This document shows, piece after piece, positions 44,892 through 54,110 of a stretch of DNA of 64,000 bases. The notes under the pieces were generated by a model, which saw nothing but the letters and a program-made list of their open reading frames with translations, was not told where the DNA came from and did not search any database. A program made the translations under genes and the position numbers. The stretch is from Stappia sp. ES.058 (GTDB taxonomy: Bacteria; Pseudomonadota; Alphaproteobacteria; Rhizobiales; Stappiaceae). The stretch lies in the NCBI RefSeq assembly GCF_900105595.1, contig NZ_LT629784.1, forward strand, positions 4,060,501 to 4,124,500. The letters run 5' to 3'. Position 1 is the first letter of the stretch. The number at the start of each line of letters is the position of its first letter.

Positions 44892-45872
44892 TCAAAGGAA
44901 GCCGAGTTCCTTCATGAGGCTTCCGATTTCCTTTTCCTGCTTTTCGAGGAAGGCCGAGAAATCCTCGCCCGGGTTGTAAATGTTCACCCAGCCGTTGCGT
45001 GCCCGGACGGTTTCCCACTCCTCGGTGTCATACATTTTCGTCAGCGCGGCGATGTAGGCCTGCTGCTTTTCCGTGCTCAGGCCTGGAGCACCGAAAAACC
45101 CGCGCCAATTGACAAACTCAACGTCATCGGCGCCCGCTTCCGCACAGGTCGGAACATCCGGAGCCGCGTCAAGTCGATCTGCGGCGGTCACGCAGAGGAT
45201 GCGCACCTGATCCTGCTTCGCCAGCTCGATCGCTTCGCCGAAGCCGGTTGAGAGGGCCTGGATCTCACCGGAGAGAAGGCCGGCCATAGCCTTGCCGCCT
45301 GCGTCATAGGGAACGTATTTCACGTCGGTCGGGACTCCGCCCGCAGCCTTCATCACCATCGCGACGACGATATGGTCCATCCCGCCGGCCACGGAGCCGC
45401 CACCGATGGACACCTTGGTCGGATCGTCCTTGAAGGCACTGGCAAGCTGGCCAAAATCCTGAATGTCGCTGTCGGTGTTCACGACAAGCGCCGCATAGTC
45501 GCCGATGGTGCCGGCGATCGGCGTCAAATCGCGGAAGGACTGCGGAAAGACCTTTTGCAGCGACCGAATGACGATCGGCGTGGAATTCACCATGAGCGTG
45601 TCGTCGGCGCTATCGGAAATCTCGATGAGATGGGCGATTGCCTTGCCGCCGCCGCCGCCGGACATGTTCTCATAGGAGGCCTGGCCGACGATGCCGGCCT
45701 TGGTCAGTGCCTCGCCCGTCCCGCGCGCCGTGCCGTCCCAGCCGCCGCCGGCGCCGCCGGGAACCAGGAAGTGGATGGATTCGATGTCGGCAGCCTGCGT
45801 CGCGCTTGCGCCGAAAGCAAGGCCAAGGGCCGCAACCGCGGCAACGAGGCCGCGCCTGGTGGAAGTTGTCAT
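44892..45872 (-). CDS. tctC: Tripartite tricarboxylate transporter binding protein TctC
   Basis: A 326-residue periplasmic binding protein with a signal peptide (TSTRRGLVAAVAALGLAFGA, cleavage after TQA). The TctC fold is recognised from IHFLVPGGAGGGWDGTARGT, the NTDSDIQDFGQLASAFKDDP segment, SIGGGSVAGGMDHIVVAMVM and YVPYDAGGKAMAGLLSGEI. GGGAGGA lies before the ATG at 45872. First gene of the tct operon. The 220-bp gap upstream should hold its promoter; TctD is the obvious candidate regulator. Confidence 0.92.
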   Translation of the reverse strand: MTTSTRRGLVAAVAALGLAFGASATQAADIESIHFLVPGGAGGGWDGTARGTGEALTKAGIVGQASYENMSGGGGGKAIAHLIEISDSADDTLMVNSTPIVIRSLQKVFPQSFRDLTPIAGTIGDYAALVVNTDSDIQDFGQLASAFKDDPTKVSIGGGSVAGGMDHIVVAMVMKAAGGVPTDVKYVPYDAGGKAMAGLLSGEIQALSTGFGEAIELAKQDQVRILCVTAADRLDAAPDVPTCAEAGADDVEFVNWRGFFGAPGLSTEKQQAYIAALTKMYDTEEWETVRARNGWVNIYNPGEDFSAFLEKQEKEIGSLMKELGFL

Positions 45873-46092
45873 GTGTTGTCCTCCCGTCATCGCTGGCGCG
45901 CCGGATGTCGGCCCGCTGATGGCGATGATGTCCTGTCATTGCGAGTGTGTCGCGCCGTGGCCGGGCTGGTTCCTCCCGTCCCGTCCGCGGCGCGTGCGCG
46001 ATGCCGCAGCGGCAATCGCAAAGTGACCATGGCACATTTGTCTGACGCGAAGCTGTCGCTGCGGCGCAATAACATTTTTGCAGCGCACGCAA

Positions 46093-47175
46093 CTACTGCA
46101 TGCGCAAGGCGTGGTTCCAGCGATCGATCAGGCGCTGGCGCTTGACCTGATCGAGATACACCACGAGCGCCGGTCCAACGGGGATTGGCCGCAGCCGGGC
46201 CCCGTATAGGTCACGCATGCCGGTCGCGGTGTTCGGGCCGTCAAGATCCGGGTGAAGGGCGGGCAGGCCGACATCGCGCGACAGGATCGTTTGCCCGGCG
46301 CGCGACAGCAGGAAGTCGAGAAAGGCCGCCCCGAGATCGGGGGAGGACGCAGCGCGTGGCACGAGACCGATGCGCGACATCACCACCGTATAGTCTTCCG
46401 GCAGCACGATGCCGAGGTCGGGGGCCGTGCGTGCCCATGCGTTCGCATAGGATCCCAGGATGTTGTAGCCGAGCACGAAGCGGCCGTCGGCCACCCGCTC
46501 CACGATGGCGGAGGAGTTGGAATAGAGCTTCACGCCTGCCGCCCCAAGGGCGCTGAACAGGTCCCAGATCCCGCGATTGTGTTCGCCGTCGCGGGCGAGA
46601 AAAAACAGGCCGAGCCCCGCGCGTTCGACATCATATGTGCCGACGCGGCCATAGACCTGTGCTTCGTGTTCCTTGAGATAGCGTGCAAGGTCGACACGTG
46701 TGCGTGGCGGAGTGCGCAGCGCGAACGACGGCTTGTGGTAGAGGATGACCGCCGGTTCGAAGGTGACGCCATAGACCGAGTGGCGCCATTGTGCCCAGGT
46801 TGGGATTGCCTCGGCGGCGGGCAGGCGAACGGCTTGCGCATAGCCGTCATTGGCGAGTTTCACCTGAAGGTCCATTGCGGAGGAGAAGGCGAGATCGGCT
46901 GTTGTTTCGGCCCTGTCCGTTTCCGAGATGATGCGGGCGTAGATGTCCTGGGTCTGCATCTCATGGAAATCGATGCCGATCGACGGTCGCTCTGCCTGGA
47001 AGGCTGCGAGCAGTGGCAGCGCCATCTTTGAGTCGAGTGAGGAATAGATCGTGAGAACGCGCGCGTCGGGCGAGGGAGAAATCGGATCCAGACTGAGGGA
47101 TGGACCGTCGGCGCCGGCCGCGGGGGGCACGGTCAGGCAAAACACCGCGAGCAGGAGCAAAAACCTTCCCAACAT
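46093..47175 (-). CDS. Periplasmic substrate-binding protein next to tctDE
   Basis: A 360-residue extracytoplasmic binding protein of the Fe3+/AfuA-like class (type II fold): signal MLGRFLLLLAVFCLTVPPAA, then VLTIYSSLDSKMALPLLAAF, RPSIGIDFHEMQTQDIYARI, TTADLAFSSAMDLQVKLAND and GRFVLGYNILGSYANAWART. No permease or ATPase is adjacent. It is divergent from the tctD/tctE pair, as is common for this type of two-component locus, and may act as a periplasmic ligand reporter for TctE. A start at 47208 is also possible; neither has a clear ribosome binding site. Confidence 0.85.
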   Translation of the reverse strand: MLGRFLLLLAVFCLTVPPAAGADGPSLSLDPISPSPDARVLTIYSSLDSKMALPLLAAFQAERPSIGIDFHEMQTQDIYARIISETDRAETTADLAFSSAMDLQVKLANDGYAQAVRLPAAEAIPTWAQWRHSVYGVTFEPAVILYHKPSFALRTPPRTRVDLARYLKEHEAQVYGRVGTYDVERAGLGLFFLARDGEHNRGIWDLFSALGAAGVKLYSNSSAIVERVADGRFVLGYNILGSYANAWARTAPDLGIVLPEDYTVVMSRIGLVPRAASSPDLGAAFLDFLLSRAGQTILSRDVGLPALHPDLDGPNTATGMRDLYGARLRPIPVGPALVVYLDQVKRQRLIDRWNHALRMQ

Positions 47176-47318
47176 GGAAACGAGTATTGCTGCAGATGTC
47201 GCGGACATACAAGCACGCGGGCAAAATGCCGTGCCAGATGATTTGCCTGCAAGGATGCTGCTGCGGTTAAACTCGCCGCCGGCGTCTCGGGCGCTGCGGG
47301 CCGAAGCGGGGAGGCTGC

Positions 47319-47984
47319 GTGCGGATTCTGATTGTTGAAGACAACAAGACACTGGCGGACGGACTCGGCAGGATGCTGCGCGATGCCGGCTACGTGGTGG
47401 ACGCGGTGCACGATCGCGAAGGCGCGGAGACCGCACTCGCGGCCGGCGGGTTCGATCTTGTCGTTCTCGACCTCTCCCTTCCCGACGGCGACGGCCTTGA
47501 GGTCCTGCGCGGCATCCGCGCGCAGGGGATTCCGACGGCGGTGCTTGTTCTGACCGCACGTGGCGCGCTGGACGAGCGCATTCGCGGGCTGGACTACGGT
47601 GCCGATGATTACATGACCAAACCGTTCGAGTTTCCTGAACTCGAGGCGCGCATTCGCGCCGTGCTGCGTCGTCACGCCGGCGCACGTGGCGGCCGGCTGG
47701 AGTGCGGTCCTCTGGTCTTCGATCTCGATGCACGCCAGGCGCTGGTGGATGGCGTGGCGCTCGACCTCACCGCGCGGGAGCTGAATGTTCTCCAGATCCT
47801 GATCGGACGCAGCGAGCGGGTGGTGTCCAAGCAGCACATCGCCGAGCGGCTGACGGCCTTCGATGCCGACCTGTCGGAAAACGCGGTCGAGCAATATGTG
47901 TCGCGCTTGCGCAAGCGCCTTGAGCCGCACGGCTTGCGCATTCGCACGGCCCGGGGGCTCGGCTATGCGCTCGAAACCGCCTGA
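47319..47984 (+). CDS. tctD: Response regulator TctD (OmpR family)
   Basis: A 221-residue DNA-binding response regulator starting at GTG. The receiver has acidic residues in ILIVEDN, phosphoacceptor Asp51 in LVVLDLSLPDGDG, and Lys101 in YMTKPFEFPELEARI. The winged helix ends with NAVEQYVSRLRKRLEPHGLR and TARGLGYALE. It belongs to the OmpR/QseB/TctD group that controls tricarboxylate uptake. The kinase gene overlaps its 3' end. Confidence 0.92.
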   Translation: MRILIVEDNKTLADGLGRMLRDAGYVVDAVHDREGAETALAAGGFDLVVLDLSLPDGDGLEVLRGIRAQGIPTAVLVLTARGALDERIRGLDYGADDYMTKPFEFPELEARIRAVLRRHAGARGGRLECGPLVFDLDARQALVDGVALDLTARELNVLQILIGRSERVVSKQHIAERLTAFDADLSENAVEQYVSRLRKRLEPHGLRIRTARGLGYALETA

Positions 47985-49458
47985 GGTCATGGACTCCTTG
48001 CGGCGATTGCCGGGACGCCCGGCCCTGCGGTCCCTGTCGGCGCGGCTGCTGTTGTGGCTCCTTGTCCCCTTCAGCCTTCTGGCGGCCATCGGTCTCGTCG
48101 ATACCTATCGCGAAGCGCGCGAAACGGCGAATGATGTGCTCGACCGGGTGCTGACGGGGTCGGCGCTGGCGATTGCCGAGAGGGTGGCGGTCAACCGCGA
48201 TGGCGAGATCGAGGTCGATGTGCCCTATGTCGCTCTGGAGATGCTGACGAGTGCAGCCGAGGACCGGGTGTTTTATCGGGTGGAGGGGCCGCCGGGCACG
48301 TTCGTCACCGGCTACCGGCAGCTTCCGGTACCCCCTACCGGGGAGGCGCCGCAGGTGGCGCGCCAGCCGCGTTTCGCCGATGCGGTCTTTCGCGGGGATC
48401 CGATCCGTATGGTCATTCTCACCGGGGCGGCGTCCACGGGCAACCGGTCGGTCGGATACCGCGTCGCTGTTGCGGAGACGACAACGGCGCGCCGGGCCCT
48501 GGCCGAGGATATTCTCTTGCGATCCGCCGCGCGCCAGACCCTGTTGATCCTCATCGCCGCGACGATAGTGTTCTTTGGCGTGCGCCGCGCACTTCGACCG
48601 CTCGCGCGGCTGGAAGAGGCCATCGACAGGCGAACCCCGGACGACCTGCGCCCGATCCGTCATGCGGTTCCGCGCGAGGTGGACCGGCTGGTCGGGGCGA
48701 TCAACGGGTTCATGGAACGGCTGGCGGGGGCGCTGGCTGCGCTGCGCCGGTTCACCGGCAATGCCTCGCACCAGATCCGTACACCGCTTGCCATCATTCG
48801 CACCCAGATCGAGCTTGCCCGCCGCGCGCGGGATCCGGAAGAAATGACGGCGGCACTCGATGTCGCTGACGCGGCCGTTGCCCAGAGCGAGCGAACCCTC
48901 GCGCAGCTCCTGCTGCTGGCGCGCGTCGACGAGGCCTCCGCCGACCGGCTGAGGCTGGAGGAGTTCGATCTTTGCAGGCTCGCCCGCACGGTGACGGCCG
49001 AATTGGAACCCGCTGCGGCGCGGGCCGGTCTCGACCTCGGCTTCGAAGTGACGCTTGCCGCGGACGGGAACGCGCGTCCGCTTGTGCGCGGCCAGCGGAT
49101 GCTTTTTGCCGAACTCCTGCGCAATCTGATCGAGAACGCCATTGCCTATGCGGGGCGTGATCGCTCAGCGACGGTTCGGGTCGGGTGCGGTGGAGACGGG
49201 AAAGTCTATCTCGAGGTCGAGGACGACGGTCCGGGCATTTCGGTGCGGGACCGCTCCCGTGCGCTCAAGCGGTTCGAGCGCCTGACATCGGAAAACGGAC
49301 CTCAGGGCGCCGGGTTGGGACTTGCGATTGTCGACGAGATCTCCCGGTTGATGGGCGCGCATGTCGAATTGACGCCGACGGACCCCGACGCGATGCCGGG
49401 CGCCGTGGGGTTGAGGGTCCGCATCCTGTTTTCCCCGGAAGACGTGCTTTTTCAATGA
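47965..49458 (+). CDS. tctE: Sensor histidine kinase TctE
   Basis: A 497-residue sensor kinase partner of TctD. TM1 (SLSARLLLWLLVPFSLLAAI) is followed by a periplasmic two-component sensor N-terminal domain (about 150 residues with RVFYRVEGPPGTFVTGY), then TM2 (TLLILIAATIVFFGVRRAL) and HAMP-like REVDRLVGAINGFMERL. HisKA has the phosphoacceptor His in FTGNASHQIRTPLAII, and the HATPase domain has NLIENAIAYAG, EDDGPGI and GAGLGLAIV. The ATG at 47965 overlaps tctD by 20 bases; an ATG at 47989 just after the tctD stop is the alternative. Confidence 0.92.
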   Translation: MRSKPPEVMDSLRRLPGRPALRSLSARLLLWLLVPFSLLAAIGLVDTYREARETANDVLDRVLTGSALAIAERVAVNRDGEIEVDVPYVALEMLTSAAEDRVFYRVEGPPGTFVTGYRQLPVPPTGEAPQVARQPRFADAVFRGDPIRMVILTGAASTGNRSVGYRVAVAETTTARRALAEDILLRSAARQTLLILIAATIVFFGVRRALRPLARLEEAIDRRTPDDLRPIRHAVPREVDRLVGAINGFMERLAGALAALRRFTGNASHQIRTPLAIIRTQIELARRARDPEEMTAALDVADAAVAQSERTLAQLLLLARVDEASADRLRLEEFDLCRLARTVTAELEPAAARAGLDLGFEVTLAADGNARPLVRGQRMLFAELLRNLIENAIAYAGRDRSATVRVGCGGDGKVYLEVEDDGPGISVRDRSRALKRFERLTSENGPQGAGLGLAIVDEISRLMGAHVELTPTDPDAMPGAVGLRVRILFSPEDVLFQ

Positions 49459-49477
49459 TCGGTTTCGGCGACGAGGG

Positions 49478-50293
49478 TCAGGAGGTCCCGCTCGGGCCGT
49501 CGTAGGTCCAGCGGTGCCCGGGGGGCGTCGGCCCCTTGTTGCGTCCGCCCTGCTCCATCTGCTCCCAGGAATGTGCCAGAATGCCGACGGAGCGCGACAG
49601 GCAGAAAAACCCGCGCGCAAGCGGCGCCGGGCAGCCGAGTTCAGCGTAGATCACTGCGGTGGCGCCATCGATGTTCATCGGCACGGGCTTGCCTTTCTCG
49701 CAGGCAAGCGCCGCATCGATTTCCCGCCCGATGGCCGCGTATGTGCCTGCGACCGCGCCTTCGGCCGCTGCCTGGTCAACAAGCGCAAGCAGGCGGGGCG
49801 CGCGCGGGTCGACCGGTTTGTGGAAGCGGTGACCGAAGCCCGGGATGAACCGGCCGTGCGCCGCGCGAAAGGCGATGAGCCCGTCGCGCGTGGCCTCGTT
49901 GAGCGGGCTGCCTCCCTCGTGTCGCTCGGCGATGTCGCGATAGAGCGCGACCGCCTGTTCGCCCGCGCCGCCATGCACGTCGCCGAGCATGTTGACGCCC
50001 GTGGCAATCGCGTTGTTCAGACCGACACCGCAGGTCGCCGCCATGCGCGCGGCGGCAATTGAGGGCGCCTGCGGGCCGTGATCGACAGCTGCGACGAGGG
50101 CTGCCTCGAACAGTCGGGCGCGCGCGGCGTCGAGCGGTGTGCCCATCACCAGATGCCAGATCATCTGCGGAAAACTCAGCGCCCCGATCAGGTCCTCCAC
50201 CGGGAGGCCGCGAAAGGCGATGCGCCCGGGCTCCATGTCGATGATCGACGTGCGCCACCAGTCGGCGACAGGGTCGGTGCTTCGGTCGTTCAT
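49478..50293 (-). CDS. Citryl-CoA lyase-like citrate synthase family protein
   Basis: A short (271 residues) member of the citrate synthase superfamily. Citrate synthase itself is 380-430 residues; the shorter form is typical of citryl-CoA lyase domains. The three catalytic positions are present: His in NMLGDVHGGAGEQ, His in FIPGFGHRFHKPVDPRA and Asp in VPMNIDGATAVIY. The reaction is presumably cleavage or formation of a citryl- or citramalyl-type CoA ester. Its ATG overlaps the stop of the CoA-transferase gene by four bases, and it converges with tctE. Neighbours suggest a substrate delivered by TctABC. Confidence 0.83.
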   Translation of the reverse strand: MNDRSTDPVADWWRTSIIDMEPGRIAFRGLPVEDLIGALSFPQMIWHLVMGTPLDAARARLFEAALVAAVDHGPQAPSIAAARMAATCGVGLNNAIATGVNMLGDVHGGAGEQAVALYRDIAERHEGGSPLNEATRDGLIAFRAAHGRFIPGFGHRFHKPVDPRAPRLLALVDQAAAEGAVAGTYAAIGREIDAALACEKGKPVPMNIDGATAVIYAELGCPAPLARGFFCLSRSVGILAHSWEQMEQGGRNKGPTPPGHRWTYDGPSGTS

Positions 50294-51486
50294 ATGGCGC
50301 CCTCCTGCTCTAGGGATCGAAGATCCTCGGCATCCAGTCCGAGCGCACCGTAAATGTCGTCGTTGTCGCGTCCAAGCACCGGTGGTGGCGTGTCCACCGA
50401 GGGCGCCGCGCCATTCACCTTGATGCCGGTGCGCACCGTCTTGATGGCGCGTCCGACGCCTGGGACATCGTCATGGTCTGCAATCATGCCGCGATCCGAT
50501 ACCTGTGGATGGTCGAGCGCGTCGGGCACGGAGAGAATTTCGCCAGAGGGAATACCCTTCGCGCTGAACAGCGCCACCCAGTCGGCCGCATCGCGAACGG
50601 ACAGGCTCTTCTCGAGTTCAGCCTTGAGCGCGAAGCGGTTGGCCTTGCGCAATTCGCGCGTCGCATAGTCGGTATCGGCAAAAAGGTCGGGCCTCCCAAG
50701 CACCGCGCAAAGCGTTTCCCATTGTTCGTCCTTGTTGGCGGCTATGTTGAGTGCGCCGTCGCGGGCCTCGAAAGCGCCGGAAGGGGCCGAGGTGGTGTTT
50801 TCGTTGCCATGGGCTGCCGGCGCCTGCCCGGCGATCAGCCAGTTCGACACGACCCACCCCATGGTGGCAAGCGTCGCCTCCAGCATCGATACATCGAGAA
50901 AAACCGGCACTTCGCGGGGGCCTGCCAGGCTGGCCGAGATCGCGAAGGCCGCCGTCAGGCCGCCGATGGTGTCGGCGACCGGATAACCCACCCGCAAGGG
51001 TGCGCTGTCTTTGTCGCCCGTCACCGACATCACACCGGAAAGACCCTGGACGATCTGGTCGTAGGCCGGCATCTCGTGCATCGGCCCGTCCTGTCCAAAG
51101 CCGGAGATCGCGCAATAGACGAGGCGCGGGTTGAGGGACTTGAGCGTTTCAAAGCCGACGCCGAGGCGGTCCATCACACCGGGGCGGAAGTTTTCCACCA
51201 CCACATCGGCGGTCGCGACGAGTTTTTTGAACAGCGCAACGCCGGCCTCGGATTTGAGGTTGAGCGTCACGCTCTTCTTGCCGGCATTCTGCGCAAGAAA
51301 GGAAACGCCCATATTAGCGGCATTGAGCGCCGGATCCGCGCCGAGCTGCCGGGCGAGGTCGCCCTTGCCCGGTCGCTCGATCTTGATCACCTCGGCTCCG
51401 AAATGCGCCAACTGATGGCAACAGAACGGACCCGAGAGCACATTCGTCAGATCCAGAACGCGGATGCCTTGAAGAGAGCCGGCCAT
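50290..51486 (-). CDS. CaiB/BaiF family (class III) CoA-transferase
   Basis: A 398-residue class III CoA-transferase that moves CoA between acyl groups via an aspartyl anhydride. It begins GIRVLDLTNVLSGPFCCHQL, contains FGAEVIKIERPGKGDLARQL and VENFRPGVMDRLG, and the catalytic Asp lies in EMPAYDQIVQGLSG. ATG at 51486 has GAGG seven bases upstream. Translational overlap with the lyase-like gene implies the two act in sequence: activation of a carboxylic acid to its CoA ester, then cleavage. Confidence 0.9.
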   Translation of the reverse strand: MAGSLQGIRVLDLTNVLSGPFCCHQLAHFGAEVIKIERPGKGDLARQLGADPALNAANMGVSFLAQNAGKKSVTLNLKSEAGVALFKKLVATADVVVENFRPGVMDRLGVGFETLKSLNPRLVYCAISGFGQDGPMHEMPAYDQIVQGLSGVMSVTGDKDSAPLRVGYPVADTIGGLTAAFAISASLAGPREVPVFLDVSMLEATLATMGWVVSNWLIAGQAPAAHGNENTTSAPSGAFEARDGALNIAANKDEQWETLCAVLGRPDLFADTDYATRELRKANRFALKAELEKSLSVRDAADWVALFSAKGIPSGEILSVPDALDHPQVSDRGMIADHDDVPGVGRAIKTVRTGIKVNGAAPSVDTPPPVLGRDNDDIYGALGLDAEDLRSLEQEGAI

Positions 51487-51534
51487 GAAGTGCCTCGTGC
51501 CATGGTGCGACAAACGTCACCCGGCGCGAGGAGA

Positions 51535-53091
51535 TCACGCCCGACGGGTGTCGCGGGAGGATGTTTCCCCGCTATAGCGGTCCCGCATCCATTGGCCAAG
51601 GGCATCGGCCTGGTCCTGCGACAGATGCAGTCCGAGTTTGGAGCGCCGCCACAGCACGTCCTCGGCACTGCGTGCCCATTCCTGATCCATCAGATAGGCA
51701 ACTTCCCGCGCGTGGAGGTCGGCTCCGAAATTCCGTCCGAGATCATCGGGCGTCGTCGCGCCTTCGAGGATGGTGCGCGCGCGCGTGCCGTAGTTGCGCA
51801 CCAGCCGATGCACAAGCTTCGGCGGGAGGGCCGGATAGGCGTCTTGCAGATCGCCGACGAGGGCCTCGAACCCGGTCGTGGGAAAGTCCCCGCCGGGCAG
51901 GGTGGCGCCTCGCGTCCAGGGCTTGCCGACGGCCCCCAGTACATTTTCCACCTGTTCCAGGACCGAAAGTGCGAGCCTGCGATAGGTGGTGATTTTGCCG
52001 CCGAAGATGTTCACCAGCGGTGCGTGCTCCGCGCCGCCTGCGCCCGTGTCGAGCTTGAGGACGTAATCGCGCGTCGCTTCCTGCGCCTTGGAGGCGCCGT
52101 CATCGAACAGGGGCCGTACGCCTGAATAGGTCCACACGACATCGTCGCGCTCGATCGGGACCTTGAAATATTCGCTCGCTGCCGCGGCCAGATAGAGGAT
52201 CTCCTCTTCCGTTGCAGCGACATTCGCGGGATCGCCTTCGTAATCGCGGTCGGTGGTTCCGATCAGCGTGAAATCCTGTTCATAGGGTATGGCGAAGACG
52301 ATGCGCCCGTCCGCGTTCTGGAAGATATAGGCGCGGTCGTGATCGAACAGTTTGCGCACGACGATGTGGCTGCCCTGCACGAGACGCACGTTGCGCGCAT
52401 CGTTTCGCTTCAGCGCGCTTTCCAGAAGACGGTCGACCCAGGGGCCGGCGGCATTCACCATCAGCCGCGCGGTGACGTCGCGGGTTGCGTCCGTATCGGT
52501 GTCGCGCAGCGTTGCATGCCAGACCCCGCCCTCACGGCGTGCCGCCACGACCTGGGTGCGCGTGTTGATTTGCGCACCCCTGTCTGCGGCGTCGCGGGCA
52601 TTGAGCGCCACCAGCCGGGCGTCGTCGACCCAGCAGTCGGAATATTCGAAGGCGGTCGAGAATCCGGGCTTCAACGGGTCGCCGGCCGGATCCTTGCGCA
52701 GATCGAGCGTGCGTGTGGCCGGCAAAAGCTTGCGGCCGCCCAGGTGGTCATAGAGAAACAGTCCGAGCCGAAGCAGCCAGCGCGGACGCAGACCCTTGGA
52801 GTGCGGCAGGACGAAGCGCAGCGGGCGGATGATATGCGGTGCGATGGACCACAGGAGCTCGCGCTCGCTCAACGCCTCGCGCACCAACCGGAACTCGTAG
52901 AATTCAAGATAGCGCAGACCGCCGTGGATGAGTTTGGTTGACCAGGACGAGGTGCCGCTGGCGAGGTCGTTCATCTCCGCAAGGCAGACGGAATACCCGC
53001 GCCCGGCGGCGTCCCGGGCGACGCCGCATCCGTTGATGCCTCCGCCGACGACCAGCAGGTCGTAGTCGGTGTGTTGCGCTTGCGACGCCAT
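51535..53091 (-). CDS. glpD: Aerobic glycerol-3-phosphate dehydrogenase
   Basis: Membrane-associated FAD enzyme that oxidises glycerol-3-phosphate to dihydroxyacetone phosphate and feeds electrons to the respiratory quinone pool. The 518-residue protein has the FAD loop YDLLVVGGGINGCGVARDAA, the family signature SSWSTKLIHGGLRYLE, NAAGPWVDRLL, TDRDYEGDPANV and NIFGGKITTYRRL. Its ATG shares a base with the glpR stop (TGATG), so both are probably translated from one message. Start GTG at 53094 is an alternative. Confidence 0.95.
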   Translation of the reverse strand: MASQAQHTDYDLLVVGGGINGCGVARDAAGRGYSVCLAEMNDLASGTSSWSTKLIHGGLRYLEFYEFRLVREALSERELLWSIAPHIIRPLRFVLPHSKGLRPRWLLRLGLFLYDHLGGRKLLPATRTLDLRKDPAGDPLKPGFSTAFEYSDCWVDDARLVALNARDAADRGAQINTRTQVVAARREGGVWHATLRDTDTDATRDVTARLMVNAAGPWVDRLLESALKRNDARNVRLVQGSHIVVRKLFDHDRAYIFQNADGRIVFAIPYEQDFTLIGTTDRDYEGDPANVAATEEEILYLAAAASEYFKVPIERDDVVWTYSGVRPLFDDGASKAQEATRDYVLKLDTGAGGAEHAPLVNIFGGKITTYRRLALSVLEQVENVLGAVGKPWTRGATLPGGDFPTTGFEALVGDLQDAYPALPPKLVHRLVRNYGTRARTILEGATTPDDLGRNFGADLHAREVAYLMDQEWARSAEDVLWRRSKLGLHLSQDQADALGQWMRDRYSGETSSRDTRRA

Positions 53092-53921
53092 CACGCCCCT
53101 TCCTGTTCCTGGCCGGCGGAAATTCCGGGATTGAACGCGGAGGCGTTCGAGATCCCGTCGCCGGCAATTTCAATGCGCACGTCATGGTCGCGGCAGATTT
53201 TCACCACGCTGTCAGGCGGTGCGGTGTCCGTTACAAAGATGTCGATCTGCGACAGATGGGCGATGCGAACGGGCGCGCTGCGCGTGAACTTCATCGCGTC
53301 GGCGACAAGCAGCGTCTGGCGGGCGTGGCTGAGGATCTCCTTTGCAACCCGCACTTCCCGAAAGTCGTAGTCGAAGATGGTTCCGTCCGCATCGATTGCC
53401 GAAGCGCCGATGACCGCGTAGTCGACCTTGAACTGGCGGATGAAATCGACCGTCGCCTCGCCGACGATGCCGCCGTCGGACGAGCGCACCTGTCCGCCGG
53501 CTATGATCACCTCCACCTCGGGCGCCGATCGCAGGATGTTGGCGACATTGATGTTGTTGGTGATCGCCATGATGCCGTCGTGCTGGCGCAGGGCCCGGGC
53601 CACCTGTTCGGTCGTCGTGCCGATGTTCAGCATGATCGAGGCATTGTCGGGAATGAGGGCGGCGGCCCGCTTGCCGATGAGCTGCTTGGCGTCGGAGGCA
53701 AGCTGGCGGCGCGCGTCATACGCGTAGTTTGCGATCCCCGAGGGCAGAACCGCGCCGCCATGGACGCGCTGCAGCATGCCGCGTTCGCACAACTCGTTCA
53801 GATCCTTGCGGATCGTCTGGGGCGTCACGTCGAACTCATCCGCAAGACCGTCGACGTCGACCCGGCCGGAGCGGCGCGCTCGGTCCAGGATTTCGGACTG
53901 GCGGGGCGAAACCGGATCCAT
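53091..53921 (-). CDS. glpR: DeoR-family repressor GlpR
   Basis: A 276-residue DeoR-type repressor that binds glycerol-3-phosphate as inducer. The N-terminal HTH reads PRQSEILDRARRSGRVDVDG and LADEFDVTPQTIRKDLNELC, and the sugar-phosphate sensor domain includes NIGTTTEQVARAL, NNINVANIL and GGQVRSSDGGIVGEATVDFI. Divergent from the transport operon and followed by glpD, it most likely controls both. TTTCGTTT sequences lie immediately upstream of its own start (53931) and in the glpV promoter (54066) and may be part of its operator. Confidence 0.93.
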   Translation of the reverse strand: MDPVSPRQSEILDRARRSGRVDVDGLADEFDVTPQTIRKDLNELCERGMLQRVHGGAVLPSGIANYAYDARRQLASDAKQLIGKRAAALIPDNASIMLNIGTTTEQVARALRQHDGIMAITNNINVANILRSAPEVEVIIAGGQVRSSDGGIVGEATVDFIRQFKVDYAVIGASAIDADGTIFDYDFREVRVAKEILSHARQTLLVADAMKFTRSAPVRIAHLSQIDIFVTDTAPPDSVVKICRDHDVRIEIAGDGISNASAFNPGISAGQEQEGA

Positions 53922-54050
53922 TCAGTTGCCTTTCGTTTTCTTTCGCATTGCAGCAAAGCCTTGCATGCAGCGGTTCTTATAAGGCATCAACCGACCAATT
54001 ATGCCAAAATTTGAGCCCAGGACGCAAAAAATGGCAAGTGAGTTTTCGGG

Positions 54051-54079
54051 TTGACGTTCACTTTTTTTCGTTTGATAGT
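54051..54079 (+). promoter_or_regulatory. Predicted glpV promoter with possible GlpR site
   Basis: TTGACG (54051-54056) and GATAGT (54074-54079) are separated by 17 bp, a good sigma-70 spacing. The spacer ends in TTTCGTTT (54066-54073), also found at 53931-53938 next to the glpR start, making it a candidate GlpR operator positioned to block RNA polymerase. Confidence 0.6.
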
Positions 54080-54110
54080 CAAGCCGCAGTTTCGCAAGGG
54101 AGGAAACCAA

